Of a stretch of 26,521 nt of DNA, positions 14,904 through 21,576 are shown in pieces. A program made the position numbers and the translations under genes. Origin of the DNA: Streptococcus parasanguinis (GTDB taxonomy: Bacteria > Bacillota > Bacilli > Lactobacillales > Streptococcaceae); the NCBI GenBank assembly GCA_018365265.1, contig JAGZKI010000035.1, positions 1-26,521 on the forward strand, given 5' to 3'. Every line of letters begins with the position of its first letter. Within the stretch, counting starts at the first letter, position 1. The notes below the pieces were generated by a model. That model was given only the letters and a program-made list of their open reading frames with translations. It was not told the DNA's origin and searched no databases.

Positions 14904-16934
14904 TTAAAACAATTTTTGAACGGCTTCTTTGACCAAATCTTCATCTGCCAGATAAGGAATGGTGATGTGGTCTGTTCCTGCATGGAGACGGTTGTACTCG
15001 ATCGCTGTTTCGATAGCATGATCGTTCCGTGCCCAGTTCCGACGAGCAACCCCGCCCATGGTATCCCAGGCAATGGCAGACTTGATGATTTCATCGATCC
15101 GGTGGCTACCGTCTAGAACGAGACCAAATCCACCGTTGATGGCTTTACCGATACCAGTACCACCACCGTTGTGGAGGGCAACGAGACTCATACCGCGAGC
15201 AGCGTTACCAGCGTAACATTGAACCGCCATGTCACAAGTAACGTTTGATCCATCCTTGATATTGGAGGTTTCACGGAATGGAGCATCTGTACCAGATACG
15301 TCGTGGTGGTCACGTCCAATCATGACAGGTCCAATCTTGCCTTGGCGAATGAGTTCATTGAATTTCAAAGCAATGTTGACACGGCCCATACAATCTTGAT
15401 AGAGGATACGAGCTTGTGTACCAACCACCAATTGGTTCTTTTCAGCATCGCGAATCCAGTTGTAGTTGTCGCGGTCTTGGTAGCGACGAGTTGGATCGAT
15501 CGCTTCCATGGCTGCATGGTCGGTTGCAATCAAGTCTTCATGTTTACCGCTGAGGCAGACCCAACGGAATGGACCGTATCCATAGTCAAAGAGCATAGGT
15601 CCCATGATATCTTCTACATAAGATGGCCAAATGAAGCCGTCTTTGTCATCCAAGCCATTCTTAGAAATTTCCTTGATGCCTGAGTCGTAAACAGATTTCA
15701 TGAAGGCATTACCGTAGTCGAAGAAGTAGGTACCTTTAGCCGTCAAGGCTTTGATCACTGCGAAGTGACGAGCCAAGGTTTCATCGACCAAACGGCGGAA
15801 GGTTTCTTTGTCTTCTGCCAACAAACGTGTCCGTTCTTCAAAACTAATGCCAACTGGGCAATAGCCACCATCATAGACGTTGTGGCAAGAGGTTTGGTCA
15901 GACAAGAGGTGAACATGAACTTGGTGTTCGTTGACATATTCGAGCAAGTCTACGATATTACCATGGTAGGCAATCGAAGTAGATTCACCAGCTTCCAGTG
16001 CTGCTTGAGCCAATTTCACAGCTTCTTCGGCACTGTCGGTTACTTGGCTAATCCAACCTTGAGAGTGACGGGTTTCGATCCGAGAGCGGTCCACTTCAGC
16101 GACGATGGCCACCGCTTTTGCGATTTCAGCTGCTTTCCCTTGTGCGCCACTCATTCCACCGAGACCAGATGAAATAAAGAGTTTACCTGTCAAGTCGCCG
16201 TCATCAGGCACACCTAGTTTGAGACGACCGGCATTGAGAAGGGTGTTGAAAGTACCGTGAACGATCCCTTGAGGACCGATGTACATCCAGCCACCAGCCG
16301 TCATCTGACCGTAGTTGGTCACTCCCATTTCTTCAGCGATTTCCCAGTCGCGCATATTGTCATACTCACCGATCAAGAGACCGTTGGTAATGACGACACG
16401 AGGAGCTTCTGGTTTCGATTTGAAGAGGCCAAGAGGGTGACCCGATTCAACCACCAAGGTTTGGTCTTCTGTCATGACTTCCAAGTATTTCTTGATCAAG
16501 TTGTATTGCATCCAGTTGGCACAGACAGATCCTGTTTCCCCATAAGTGACCAATTCATATGGATAAAGAGCAATTTCAAAGCTCAAGTTGTTGTCGATCA
16601 TGACCTGCATAGCCTTAGCAGCAGTGCATTTTCCTTTGTACTCATCGATTGGTTTTCCATAGATGCGATCTTTTGGACGGAAGCGATAGCCATAGATCCG
16701 ACCGCGAGTTCTCAGTTCTTCCAGAAATTCTGGAATCAACTCTTGGTGGAATTTTTTAGGAATGTAACGCAAAGCATTTTTAAGGGCAATTTCAGTCTGA
16801 GCTTGCGTTAAGCGGAAGCCTCTATCAGGTGCACGACGGATGCCTTCTTGAAAAGTCGCCTTTTCAGGTAGGACATCAAAGTCAAGTTTGACAGACATAG
16901 CAGCTGCAATTTCTTTCTCGTCTATAAATGACAT
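14904..16934 (-). CDS. hutU: Urocanate hydratase HutU, long form
   Basis: HutU adds water to urocanate to give 4-imidazolone-5-propionate, using tightly bound NAD+. The 676-residue product is the longer urocanase type; most bacterial enzymes have about 550-560 residues. The NAD-binding glycine motif GLGGMSGAQGKA is at residues 257-268, preceded by TAGGWMYIGPQGIVHGT at about 212-228. ATG 16934 is chosen because AAGGAGGG lies seven bases upstream; a longer in-frame extension to 17000 would overlap the promoter repeats. It is the first gene of the minus-strand hut unit and diverges from hutI across a 200-base region with mirrored promoter elements. Confidence 0.96.
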   Translation of the reverse strand: MSFIDEKEIAAAMSVKLDFDVLPEKATFQEGIRRAPDRGFRLTQAQTEIALKNALRYIPKKFHQELIPEFLEELRTRGRIYGYRFRPKDRIYGKPIDEYKGKCTAAKAMQVMIDNNLSFEIALYPYELVTYGETGSVCANWMQYNLIKKYLEVMTEDQTLVVESGHPLGLFKSKPEAPRVVITNGLLIGEYDNMRDWEIAEEMGVTNYGQMTAGGWMYIGPQGIVHGTFNTLLNAGRLKLGVPDDGDLTGKLFISSGLGGMSGAQGKAAEIAKAVAIVAEVDRSRIETRHSQGWISQVTDSAEEAVKLAQAALEAGESTSIAYHGNIVDLLEYVNEHQVHVHLLSDQTSCHNVYDGGYCPVGISFEERTRLLAEDKETFRRLVDETLARHFAVIKALTAKGTYFFDYGNAFMKSVYDSGIKEISKNGLDDKDGFIWPSYVEDIMGPMLFDYGYGPFRWVCLSGKHEDLIATDHAAMEAIDPTRRYQDRDNYNWIRDAEKNQLVVGTQARILYQDCMGRVNIALKFNELIRQGKIGPVMIGRDHHDVSGTDAPFRETSNIKDGSNVTCDMAVQCYAGNAARGMSLVALHNGGGTGIGKAINGGFGLVLDGSHRIDEIIKSAIAWDTMGGVARRNWARNDHAIETAIEYNRLHAGTDHITIPYLADEDLVKEAVQKLF

Positions 16935-16979
16935 AGCAGAACCCTCCTTATAGTTGGACTGTGAATTTATATTTTCTTT

Positions 16980-17014
16980 ATTGTATCGAAGAAACGTCAA
17001 TAAAGAGTCAAAAA
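16980..17014 (-). promoter_or_regulatory. hutU promoter with SARP-like tandem repeats
   Basis: On the minus strand, TTGACT (17011-17006) and TTGACG (17000-16995) are direct repeats at exactly 11-bp pitch. They are followed after nine bases by a -10-like TACAAT (16985-16980). No good -35 lies 16-18 bases before TACAAT, as expected if an activator bound to the repeats replaces it. The same elements at the same distances occur in mirror image before hutI. Binding by the regulator encoded at 3702-6638 is inferred. Confidence 0.55.
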
Positions 17015-17057
17015 AAAATATAATTTTTAATAAAGCAAAAAAAAATGAGGGGAAAAC

Positions 17058-17100
17058 TTTTTGACTTTTTTTTGACGCTTTTCCTGTAGAATTGTAAAAT
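17058..17100 (+). promoter_or_regulatory. hutI promoter with SARP-like tandem repeats
   Basis: TTTTTGAC occurs at 17058-17065 and again at 17069-17076, an 11-bp pitch. Nine bases after the second TTGACG comes TAGAAT (17087-17092), matching the hutU side. A second reading is possible: TTGACG (17072-17077), a 17-base spacer and TAAAAT (17095-17100) form a normal sigma-A promoter. The mirrored hutU promoter lacks that second option, which favours the repeat-based reading. The 46 bases between the two elements are A/T-rich. I saw no catabolite-repression (cre) site. Confidence 0.55.
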
Positions 17101-17134
17101 GAATAACAAGGGAAATAGAAAGGAATGTTTTCAT

Positions 17135-18382
17135 ATGTCTGCTGATATCCTATTAACCCACTTTAACCAATTGTTTTGTCCGAATGATCTGGGTCATCCT
17201 CTCTATGGCAAGGAGATGGCAGAGGCAAAAATTCTTTCCGATGCTTATATCGCCATTAAAGATGGAAAGATTCTTGCAGTTGGGACAGGTCAACCAGACC
17301 CTGAACTGATCGATGACCATACGGAAGTGAAATCCTGTGAAGGAAAAGTTGCGACTCCTGGCCTGATTGACTGCCACACCCACTTGGTCTATGGAGGTAG
17401 TCGTGAACATGAATTTGCGAAAAAATTAGCGGGTGTTTCTTACTTAGACATCCTCGCCCAAGGCGGTGGAATTCTGAGCACGGTTCGGGCGACACGGGAA
17501 GCTTCTTTTGAAAATCTCTATGACAAGTCCAAACGACTGTTGGATTACATGTTGCGTCATGGGGTGACTACTGTCGAAGCTAAGAGTGGCTATGGTTTGG
17601 ATTGGGAAACTGAAAAACGCCAACTAGATGTAGTAGCTGCCTTGGACCGCGACCATGAAATTGATCTGGTATCAACCTTTATGGCAGCACATGCGATCCC
17701 AACAGAGTACAAGGGCCGTTCCCAAGAATATTTAGATCTCATTGTGGAACAAATGCTTCCAAAAGTGAAGGAAGAAAAGCTAGCTGAGTTCTGTGATATC
17801 TTCTGTGAAAAAGGTGTCTTTACAGCAGATGAATCTCGCTATCTTCTTTCTAAAGCTAAGGAGATGGGCTTCAAACTACGGATTCATGCGGATGAGATTG
17901 AATCCATCGGTGGTGTTGACGTGGCGGCTGAATTGGAATCTACCAGCGCAGAACACTTGATGGTGATTACGGATGAAGGCATTCAAAAACTAGCTGCAGC
18001 AAAAGTGATTGGAAATCTTTTGCCGGCTACAACCTTCAGCCTCATGGAAGATACCTATGCACCGGCTCGTAAGATGTTGGATGCTGGCATGGCCATTACC
18101 CTAACAACGGACAGCAACCCAGGGTCTTGTCCAACAGCCAATCTCCAGTTTGCCATGCACCTCGGTTGCTTCATGATGCGCCTAACTCCAGTAGAAATTC
18201 TCAATGCGGTGACCATCAATGCGGCCTATTCAGTTGATCGTGCCAAAACAATCGGCTCTTTCGATGTTGGCAAACAGGCCGACATCACGATTTACGATGC
18301 ACCTAATCTAGATTATCTCTTCTATTTCTTTGCGACAAATCTCGTGACAGATGTCTACAAGAAAGGTCAAAAAGTCATTTAA
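17135..18382 (+). CDS. hutI: Imidazolonepropionase HutI
   Basis: HutI opens the ring of 4-imidazolone-5-propionate to give N-formimino-L-glutamate. The 415-residue product belongs to the metal-dependent amidohydrolases: DCHTHLVYGG holds His81 and His83, HADEIESIGG contributes another ligand region, and TTDSNPGSCPT has the conserved aspartate and substrate loop. ATG 17135 is chosen because AAAGGAA lies ten bases upstream; an in-frame ATG at 17099 overlaps the -10 region and cannot be used from this promoter. It is the only hut gene on the plus strand, transcribed alone from the divergent promoter and closed by an intrinsic terminator. Confidence 0.96.
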   Translation: MSADILLTHFNQLFCPNDLGHPLYGKEMAEAKILSDAYIAIKDGKILAVGTGQPDPELIDDHTEVKSCEGKVATPGLIDCHTHLVYGGSREHEFAKKLAGVSYLDILAQGGGILSTVRATREASFENLYDKSKRLLDYMLRHGVTTVEAKSGYGLDWETEKRQLDVVAALDRDHEIDLVSTFMAAHAIPTEYKGRSQEYLDLIVEQMLPKVKEEKLAEFCDIFCEKGVFTADESRYLLSKAKEMGFKLRIHADEIESIGGVDVAAELESTSAEHLMVITDEGIQKLAAAKVIGNLLPATTFSLMEDTYAPARKMLDAGMAITLTTDSNPGSCPTANLQFAMHLGCFMMRLTPVEILNAVTINAAYSVDRAKTIGSFDVGKQADITIYDAPNLDYLFYFFATNLVTDVYKKGQKVI

Positions 18383-18400
18383 CCGACTCCATTTCATTTG

Positions 18401-18439
18401 GGACTTTGCTCGTTTGTAAAAATCAGCAAAGTCCTTTTT
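18401..18439 (+). terminator. Intrinsic terminator after hutI
   Basis: Perfect 10-bp arms GGACTTTGCT (18401-18410) and AGCAAAGTCC (18425-18434) are followed by TTTTT. Confidence 0.92.
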
Positions 18440-18522
18440 AAAACCTATCCCTATAGGGAGTGGGACCGCTTTAGTGGGAAATTAAAATTTGACGTTCAAA
18501 GAATATTTTTCTTACTTTCTAA

Positions 18523-18551
18523 TGTACAAAAAGGGAAAATCTTGATAGAAT
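18523..18551 (+). promoter_or_regulatory. Probable xfp promoter (extended -10)
   Basis: TGTACA (18523-18528), a 17-base spacer and TAGAAT (18546-18551) preceded by TGA form an extended -10 promoter. Transcription would begin near 18558, giving a leader of about 115 bases. Upstream at 18449-18458 is a CCCTATAGGG palindrome of unknown use. I did not find a convincing cre site. Confidence 0.45.
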
Positions 18552-18558
18552 AGAGGTA

Positions 18559-18650
18559 ATATTGAATATTTTCTTCAATATCATCTGTTTGACTTGAAAA
18601 CAGATTGTTTAAACTATTGATCAAACGAACAGGTTGTTCAACAGACCTGT
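18559..18650 (+). other. Three-hairpin 5' leader of xfp
   Basis: Three inverted repeats follow one another. ATATTGAA pairs with TTCAATAT (18559-18581). ATCTGTTT pairs with AAACAGAT (18583-18605). ACAGGT pairs with ACCTGT (18629-18650). The third can refold, because GAACA (18627-18631) can pair with TGTTC (18635-18639). The first begins next to the predicted transcription start. No T-run follows any of them, so they are not simple terminators. Confidence 0.5.
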
Positions 18651-18672
18651 CTAGAAATTGTGAGGAGACAAG

Positions 18673-21057
18673 ATGACTGTCGATTATAACAGCAAAGCTT
18701 ACTTGGATAAAGTAGACGCTTGGTGGCGTGCAGCCAACTACATTTCAGCTGCTCAAATGTACTTGAAAGATAACCCATTGTTGAAGCGCGAAGTCGTTGA
18801 AAATGACTTGAAGGCTCACCCAATCGGACACTGGGGAACTGTACCAGGGCAAAACTTTATCTATGCTCACTTGAACCGTGCCATCAACAAATACGACTTG
18901 GATATGTTCTACATTGAAGGACCAGGTCACGGTGGACAAGTAATGGTATCGAACTCATACTTAGATGGTTCTTATACTGAATTGAATCCAAACATCCCAC
19001 AAAATGAAGAAGGTTTCAAACACTTGTGTAAGATCTTCTCATTCCCAGGAGGAATCGCTTCTCACGCGGCGCCTGAAACACCAGGATCTATCCACGAAGG
19101 TGGAGAACTTGGTTATGCCCTTTCTCACGCTGCAGGTGCTGTATTGGATAATCCAGATGTGATTGCTGCCACAGTTATCGGTGACGGTGAAGGAGAAACA
19201 GGTCCATTGATGGCTGGTTGGTTGTCAAATACCTTCTTGAACCCAGTCAACGATGGGGCTATCCTTCCAATCTTCTACCTCAATGGTGGGAAGATCCACA
19301 ACCCAACCATCTTCGAACGCAAAACAGACGAAGAATTGGCCCTCTTCTTTGAAGGTCTTGGTTGGAAACCAATCTTTGCGAATGTCACTGCAATTTCAGA
19401 AGACCACGAAGCTGCACACGCTTTGTTCGCTGAAAAATTGGACGAAGCAATTGAAGAAATCAAGAAAGTCCAAGCAGAAGCTCGTAAAGGTTCTGCTGAA
19501 GAAGCAACTCAACCAGTTTACCCTGTCTTGATTGCTCGTATTCCTAAAGGTTGGACTGGTCCAAAAGCATGGGAAGGCACACCAATCGAGGGTGGATTCC
19601 GTGCGCACCAAGTGCCAATCCCAGTAGATGCTCACCACATGGAGCATGTTGATGCTCTTCTTTCATGGTTGGAATCTTACCGTCCAGCTGAATTGTTCGA
19701 CGAAACTGGTAAACTAGTTCCTGAAATTGCTGAAATTGCACCAAAAGGTGACCGTCGCATGGCTATGAACCCAATCACAAATGCTGGTGTGATCAAACCA
19801 ATGAACACAGCTGATTGGAAAAAACATGCTCTTCAATTCAATACACCAGGTGAAATCATGGCTCAAGACATGATCGAATTTGGTAAATATGCGGCAGACT
19901 TGGTAGATGCGAACCCAGATAACTTCCGTATCTTCGGTCCAGATGAAACCAAATCAAACCGTCTTCAAGAAGTCTTCACTCGTACAAGCCGTCAATGGTT
20001 AGGACGTATGAAACCAGACTACGATGAAGCCTTGAGCCCTGCTGGTCGTGTCATTGACTCTCAATTGTCAGAGCACCAAGCAGAAGGAATGCTTGAAGGA
20101 TATGTCTTGACAGGTCGTCATGGATTCTTCGCCTCTTACGAATCCTTCCTTCGTGTTGTGGATTCTATGATCACTCAACACTTCAAATGGTTGCGTAAGT
20201 CTAAGACACATACAACATGGCGTAAAAACTACCCAGCCTTGAACTTGATTGCAACTTCAACGGTCTTCCAACAAGACCACAATGGTTACACTCACCAAGA
20301 TCCAGGTATCTTGACTCACTTGGCTGAGAAAACTCCTGAATATATCCGCGAGTACTTGCCAGCAGATACCAATAGCTTGCTTGCAGTGATGGATGAAGCC
20401 TTCAAGGGAGAAGATGTGATCAACTTGATCGTTTCTTCTAAACACCCACGTCCTCAATTCTACTCAGCATCTGAAGCAGAAGAATTAGTTCGTGAAGGCT
20501 ACAAGGTGATCGATTGGGCATCAACTGTTTCAGCAGATGAAGAGCCAGATCTTGTTATTGCAGCCGCAGGTACTGAGCCAAACTTAGAAGCTCTTGCTGC
20601 TATTACAATCTTGCACAAAGCCTTCCCAGAATTGAAGATCCGCTTTGTCAATGTAGTAGATATCTTGAAATTGCGTCACCCATCCGTCGATGCGCGTGGA
20701 CTTTCAGATGAAGAGTTCGACAAAGTCTTCACAACTGATAAACCAGTCATCTTTGCCTTCCACGGTTACGAAGGTATGATCCGTGATATCTTCTTCAACC
20801 GTCACAACCATAACCTTCGTGTACATGGTTACCGTGAAAACGGAGATATCACTACACCATTTGATATGCGTGTGATGTCTGAGTTGGATCGCTTCCACTT
20901 GGCACAAGATGCAGCTAATGCAGCTCTTGGAGATGCAGCAAGCGCATTTGCAGCGAAGATGGATGAAACAATCGCCTTCCACCATGACTACATCCGTGAA
21001 AACGGAGACGACATTCCAGAAGTTCAAAACTGGAAATGGGAAAACGTGAATAAATAA
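18673..21057 (+). CDS. xfp: Phosphoketolase (xylulose-5-phosphate/fructose-6-phosphate)
   Basis: This thiamine-diphosphate enzyme cleaves xylulose 5-phosphate (and often fructose 6-phosphate) with phosphate to acetyl phosphate plus glyceraldehyde 3-phosphate or erythrose 4-phosphate, feeding acetate and ATP production. The 794-residue product has normal family length. Signatures are GHWGTVPGQNFIYAHLNR near residue 53, YIEGPGHGGQ near 78, FSFPGGIASHAAPETPGSIH near 120, and the TPP-binding GDGEGETGP near 171. ATG 18673 has GAGGAG six bases upstream. Codon use is strongly biased, as in highly expressed genes. It is a single-gene unit with its own promoter, leader and terminator, so its link to the hut cluster is probably only positional. 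Confidence 0.96.
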   Translation: MTVDYNSKAYLDKVDAWWRAANYISAAQMYLKDNPLLKREVVENDLKAHPIGHWGTVPGQNFIYAHLNRAINKYDLDMFYIEGPGHGGQVMVSNSYLDGSYTELNPNIPQNEEGFKHLCKIFSFPGGIASHAAPETPGSIHEGGELGYALSHAAGAVLDNPDVIAATVIGDGEGETGPLMAGWLSNTFLNPVNDGAILPIFYLNGGKIHNPTIFERKTDEELALFFEGLGWKPIFANVTAISEDHEAAHALFAEKLDEAIEEIKKVQAEARKGSAEEATQPVYPVLIARIPKGWTGPKAWEGTPIEGGFRAHQVPIPVDAHHMEHVDALLSWLESYRPAELFDETGKLVPEIAEIAPKGDRRMAMNPITNAGVIKPMNTADWKKHALQFNTPGEIMAQDMIEFGKYAADLVDANPDNFRIFGPDETKSNRLQEVFTRTSRQWLGRMKPDYDEALSPAGRVIDSQLSEHQAEGMLEGYVLTGRHGFFASYESFLRVVDSMITQHFKWLRKSKTHTTWRKNYPALNLIATSTVFQQDHNGYTHQDPGILTHLAEKTPEYIREYLPADTNSLLAVMDEAFKGEDVINLIVSSKHPRPQFYSASEAEELVREGYKVIDWASTVSADEEPDLVIAAAGTEPNLEALAAITILHKAFPELKIRFVNVVDILKLRHPSVDARGLSDEEFDKVFTTDKPVIFAFHGYEGMIRDIFFNRHNHNLRVHGYRENGDITTPFDMRVMSELDRFHLAQDAANAALGDAASAFAAKMDETIAFHHDYIRENGDDIPEVQNWKWENVNK

Positions 21058-21064
21058 GAAAAAG

Positions 21065-21085
21065 AGCCGGAGCAATCCGGCTTTT
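21065..21085 (+). terminator. Intrinsic terminator after xfp
   Basis: A 7-bp stem AGCCGGA/TCCGGCT with a GCAA tetraloop is followed by a T-run, eight bases after the xfp stop. A second copy of its 19-base core lies at 21351-21369. Confidence 0.85.
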
Positions 21086-21110
21086 CAGATTTAAGACTAA
21101 GTCATATTAA

Positions 21111-21246
21111 AAACTTTCCTTAGGTGAGTACGGACGTCAGCGAACTTCTTCGAAGTTCCAAGACTAATTATTGAGCCTAAGGTCTCAATAATTCCGAGTG
21201 CCTGAAACATTATTGTTTCAGGCACTTTTCTCACAGCGGAAAGTTT
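21111..21246. repeat. Cloverleaf-like structured repeat with terminal inverted repeats
   Basis: Terminal arms AAACTTTCC (21111-21119) and GGAAAGTTT (21238-21246) are extended inward by GTGAG (21124-21128) and CTCAC (21230-21234). Inside are three separate hairpins. GAACTTC/GAAGTTC lies at 21142-21158. AATTATTGAG/CTCAATAATT lies at 21166-21193. AGTGCCTGAAAC/GTTTCAGGCACT (12 perfect pairs, then TTTT) lies at 21197-21226. The whole can fold as a closed multi-branch junction of about 136 bases. No open reading frame of note is present. It looks like a small non-coding repeat or MITE-like element; I recall similar intergenic sequences in oral streptococci but cannot verify copy number. Confidence 0.6.
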
Positions 21247-21350
21247 CGGCATTTTTTTGAATCTATTTAAAAATTGGAACTCATTTTTATTTCTTTGCAG
21301 AATCGCTTTACTTATTTTACTTTAAAATAGTTTGTCTACATTCTAAATAT

Positions 21351-21371
21351 CCGGAGCAATCCGGCTTTTTT
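21351..21371 (+). terminator. Second copy of the xfp terminator core
   Basis: CCGGAGCAATCCGGCTTTT repeats the xfp terminator exactly from its second base pair onward, but the stem is only 5 bp because the upstream AG is missing. It lies 284 bases downstream of the first copy. The intervening stretch holds the cloverleaf repeat and T-rich DNA without genes. Confidence 0.7.
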
Positions 21372-21411
21372 GCTGCTTTGAATGTAGGGGGGGATAAAAG
21401 ATACATGAAAA

Positions 21412-21440
21412 GATGTTCGGAAATCAAGCGCTTTCCGATA
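21412..21440 (+). promoter_or_regulatory. PurBox-like inverted pair upstream of the nucleotidase gene
   Basis: The minus strand reads ATTTCCGAACATC, 12 of 13 matches to the AWWWCCGAACWWT PurBox of lactococcal/streptococcal PurR. The plus strand has CTTTCCGATAAAA just beyond. Together TCGGAAA (21417-21423) and TTTCCGA (21432-21438) form a perfect dyad. A third partial match, AAAACCGAAAAAA, lies within the promoter spacer at 21474-21486. Purine control of a nucleotidase would make sense, but PurR binding is an inference. Confidence 0.4.
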
Positions 21441-21466
21441 AAATTGTAAGAGTTTCTAGGAAAATA

Positions 21467-21495
21467 TTGAAGTAAAACCGAAAAAATAGTAAAAT
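21467..21495 (+). promoter_or_regulatory. Promoter of the 5'-nucleotidase gene
   Basis: TTGAAG (21467-21472), a 17-base spacer and TAAAAT (21490-21495) give a plausible sigma-A promoter. The leader that follows has two small hairpins: TGATT/AATCA at 21504-21519, and TTCTCC/GGAGAA with a five-T loop at 21531-21547. Confidence 0.5.
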
Positions 21496-21576
21496 GGAAG
21501 AGCTGATTGCAGCAAATCAACTGTTCTGCATTCTCCTTTTTGGAGAAGTGTCCGACATTAGAAAATGGAGTATTCT

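Noticed and set aside
16935..17000. N-terminal extension of HutU
   Set aside because: It runs into the mirrored promoter repeats; AAGGAGGG precedes ATG 16934 and the extension is not urocanase-like.
17099..17134. Longer start for HutI
   Set aside because: It overlaps the -10 region and lacks a ribosome site; AAAGGAA precedes ATG 17135.
16935..17134. CcpA cre site in the hut divergent promoter
   Set aside because: The closest match near 16990-17000 misses required spacing of the cre consensus.
18449..18479. CCCTATAGGG palindrome and GTGGGAC-like bases after hutI
   Set aside because: They are short and lack the nested arms of the repeat at 44-91; no function can be argued.
18589..18618. TTGACT as a -35 for xfp
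   Set aside because: No acceptable -10 at 16-18 bases; the extended -10 at 18546-18551 is better.
21086..21350. Insertion sequence with a transposase
   Set aside because: The segment is too short and has no coding frame; it is at most a non-coding repeat.
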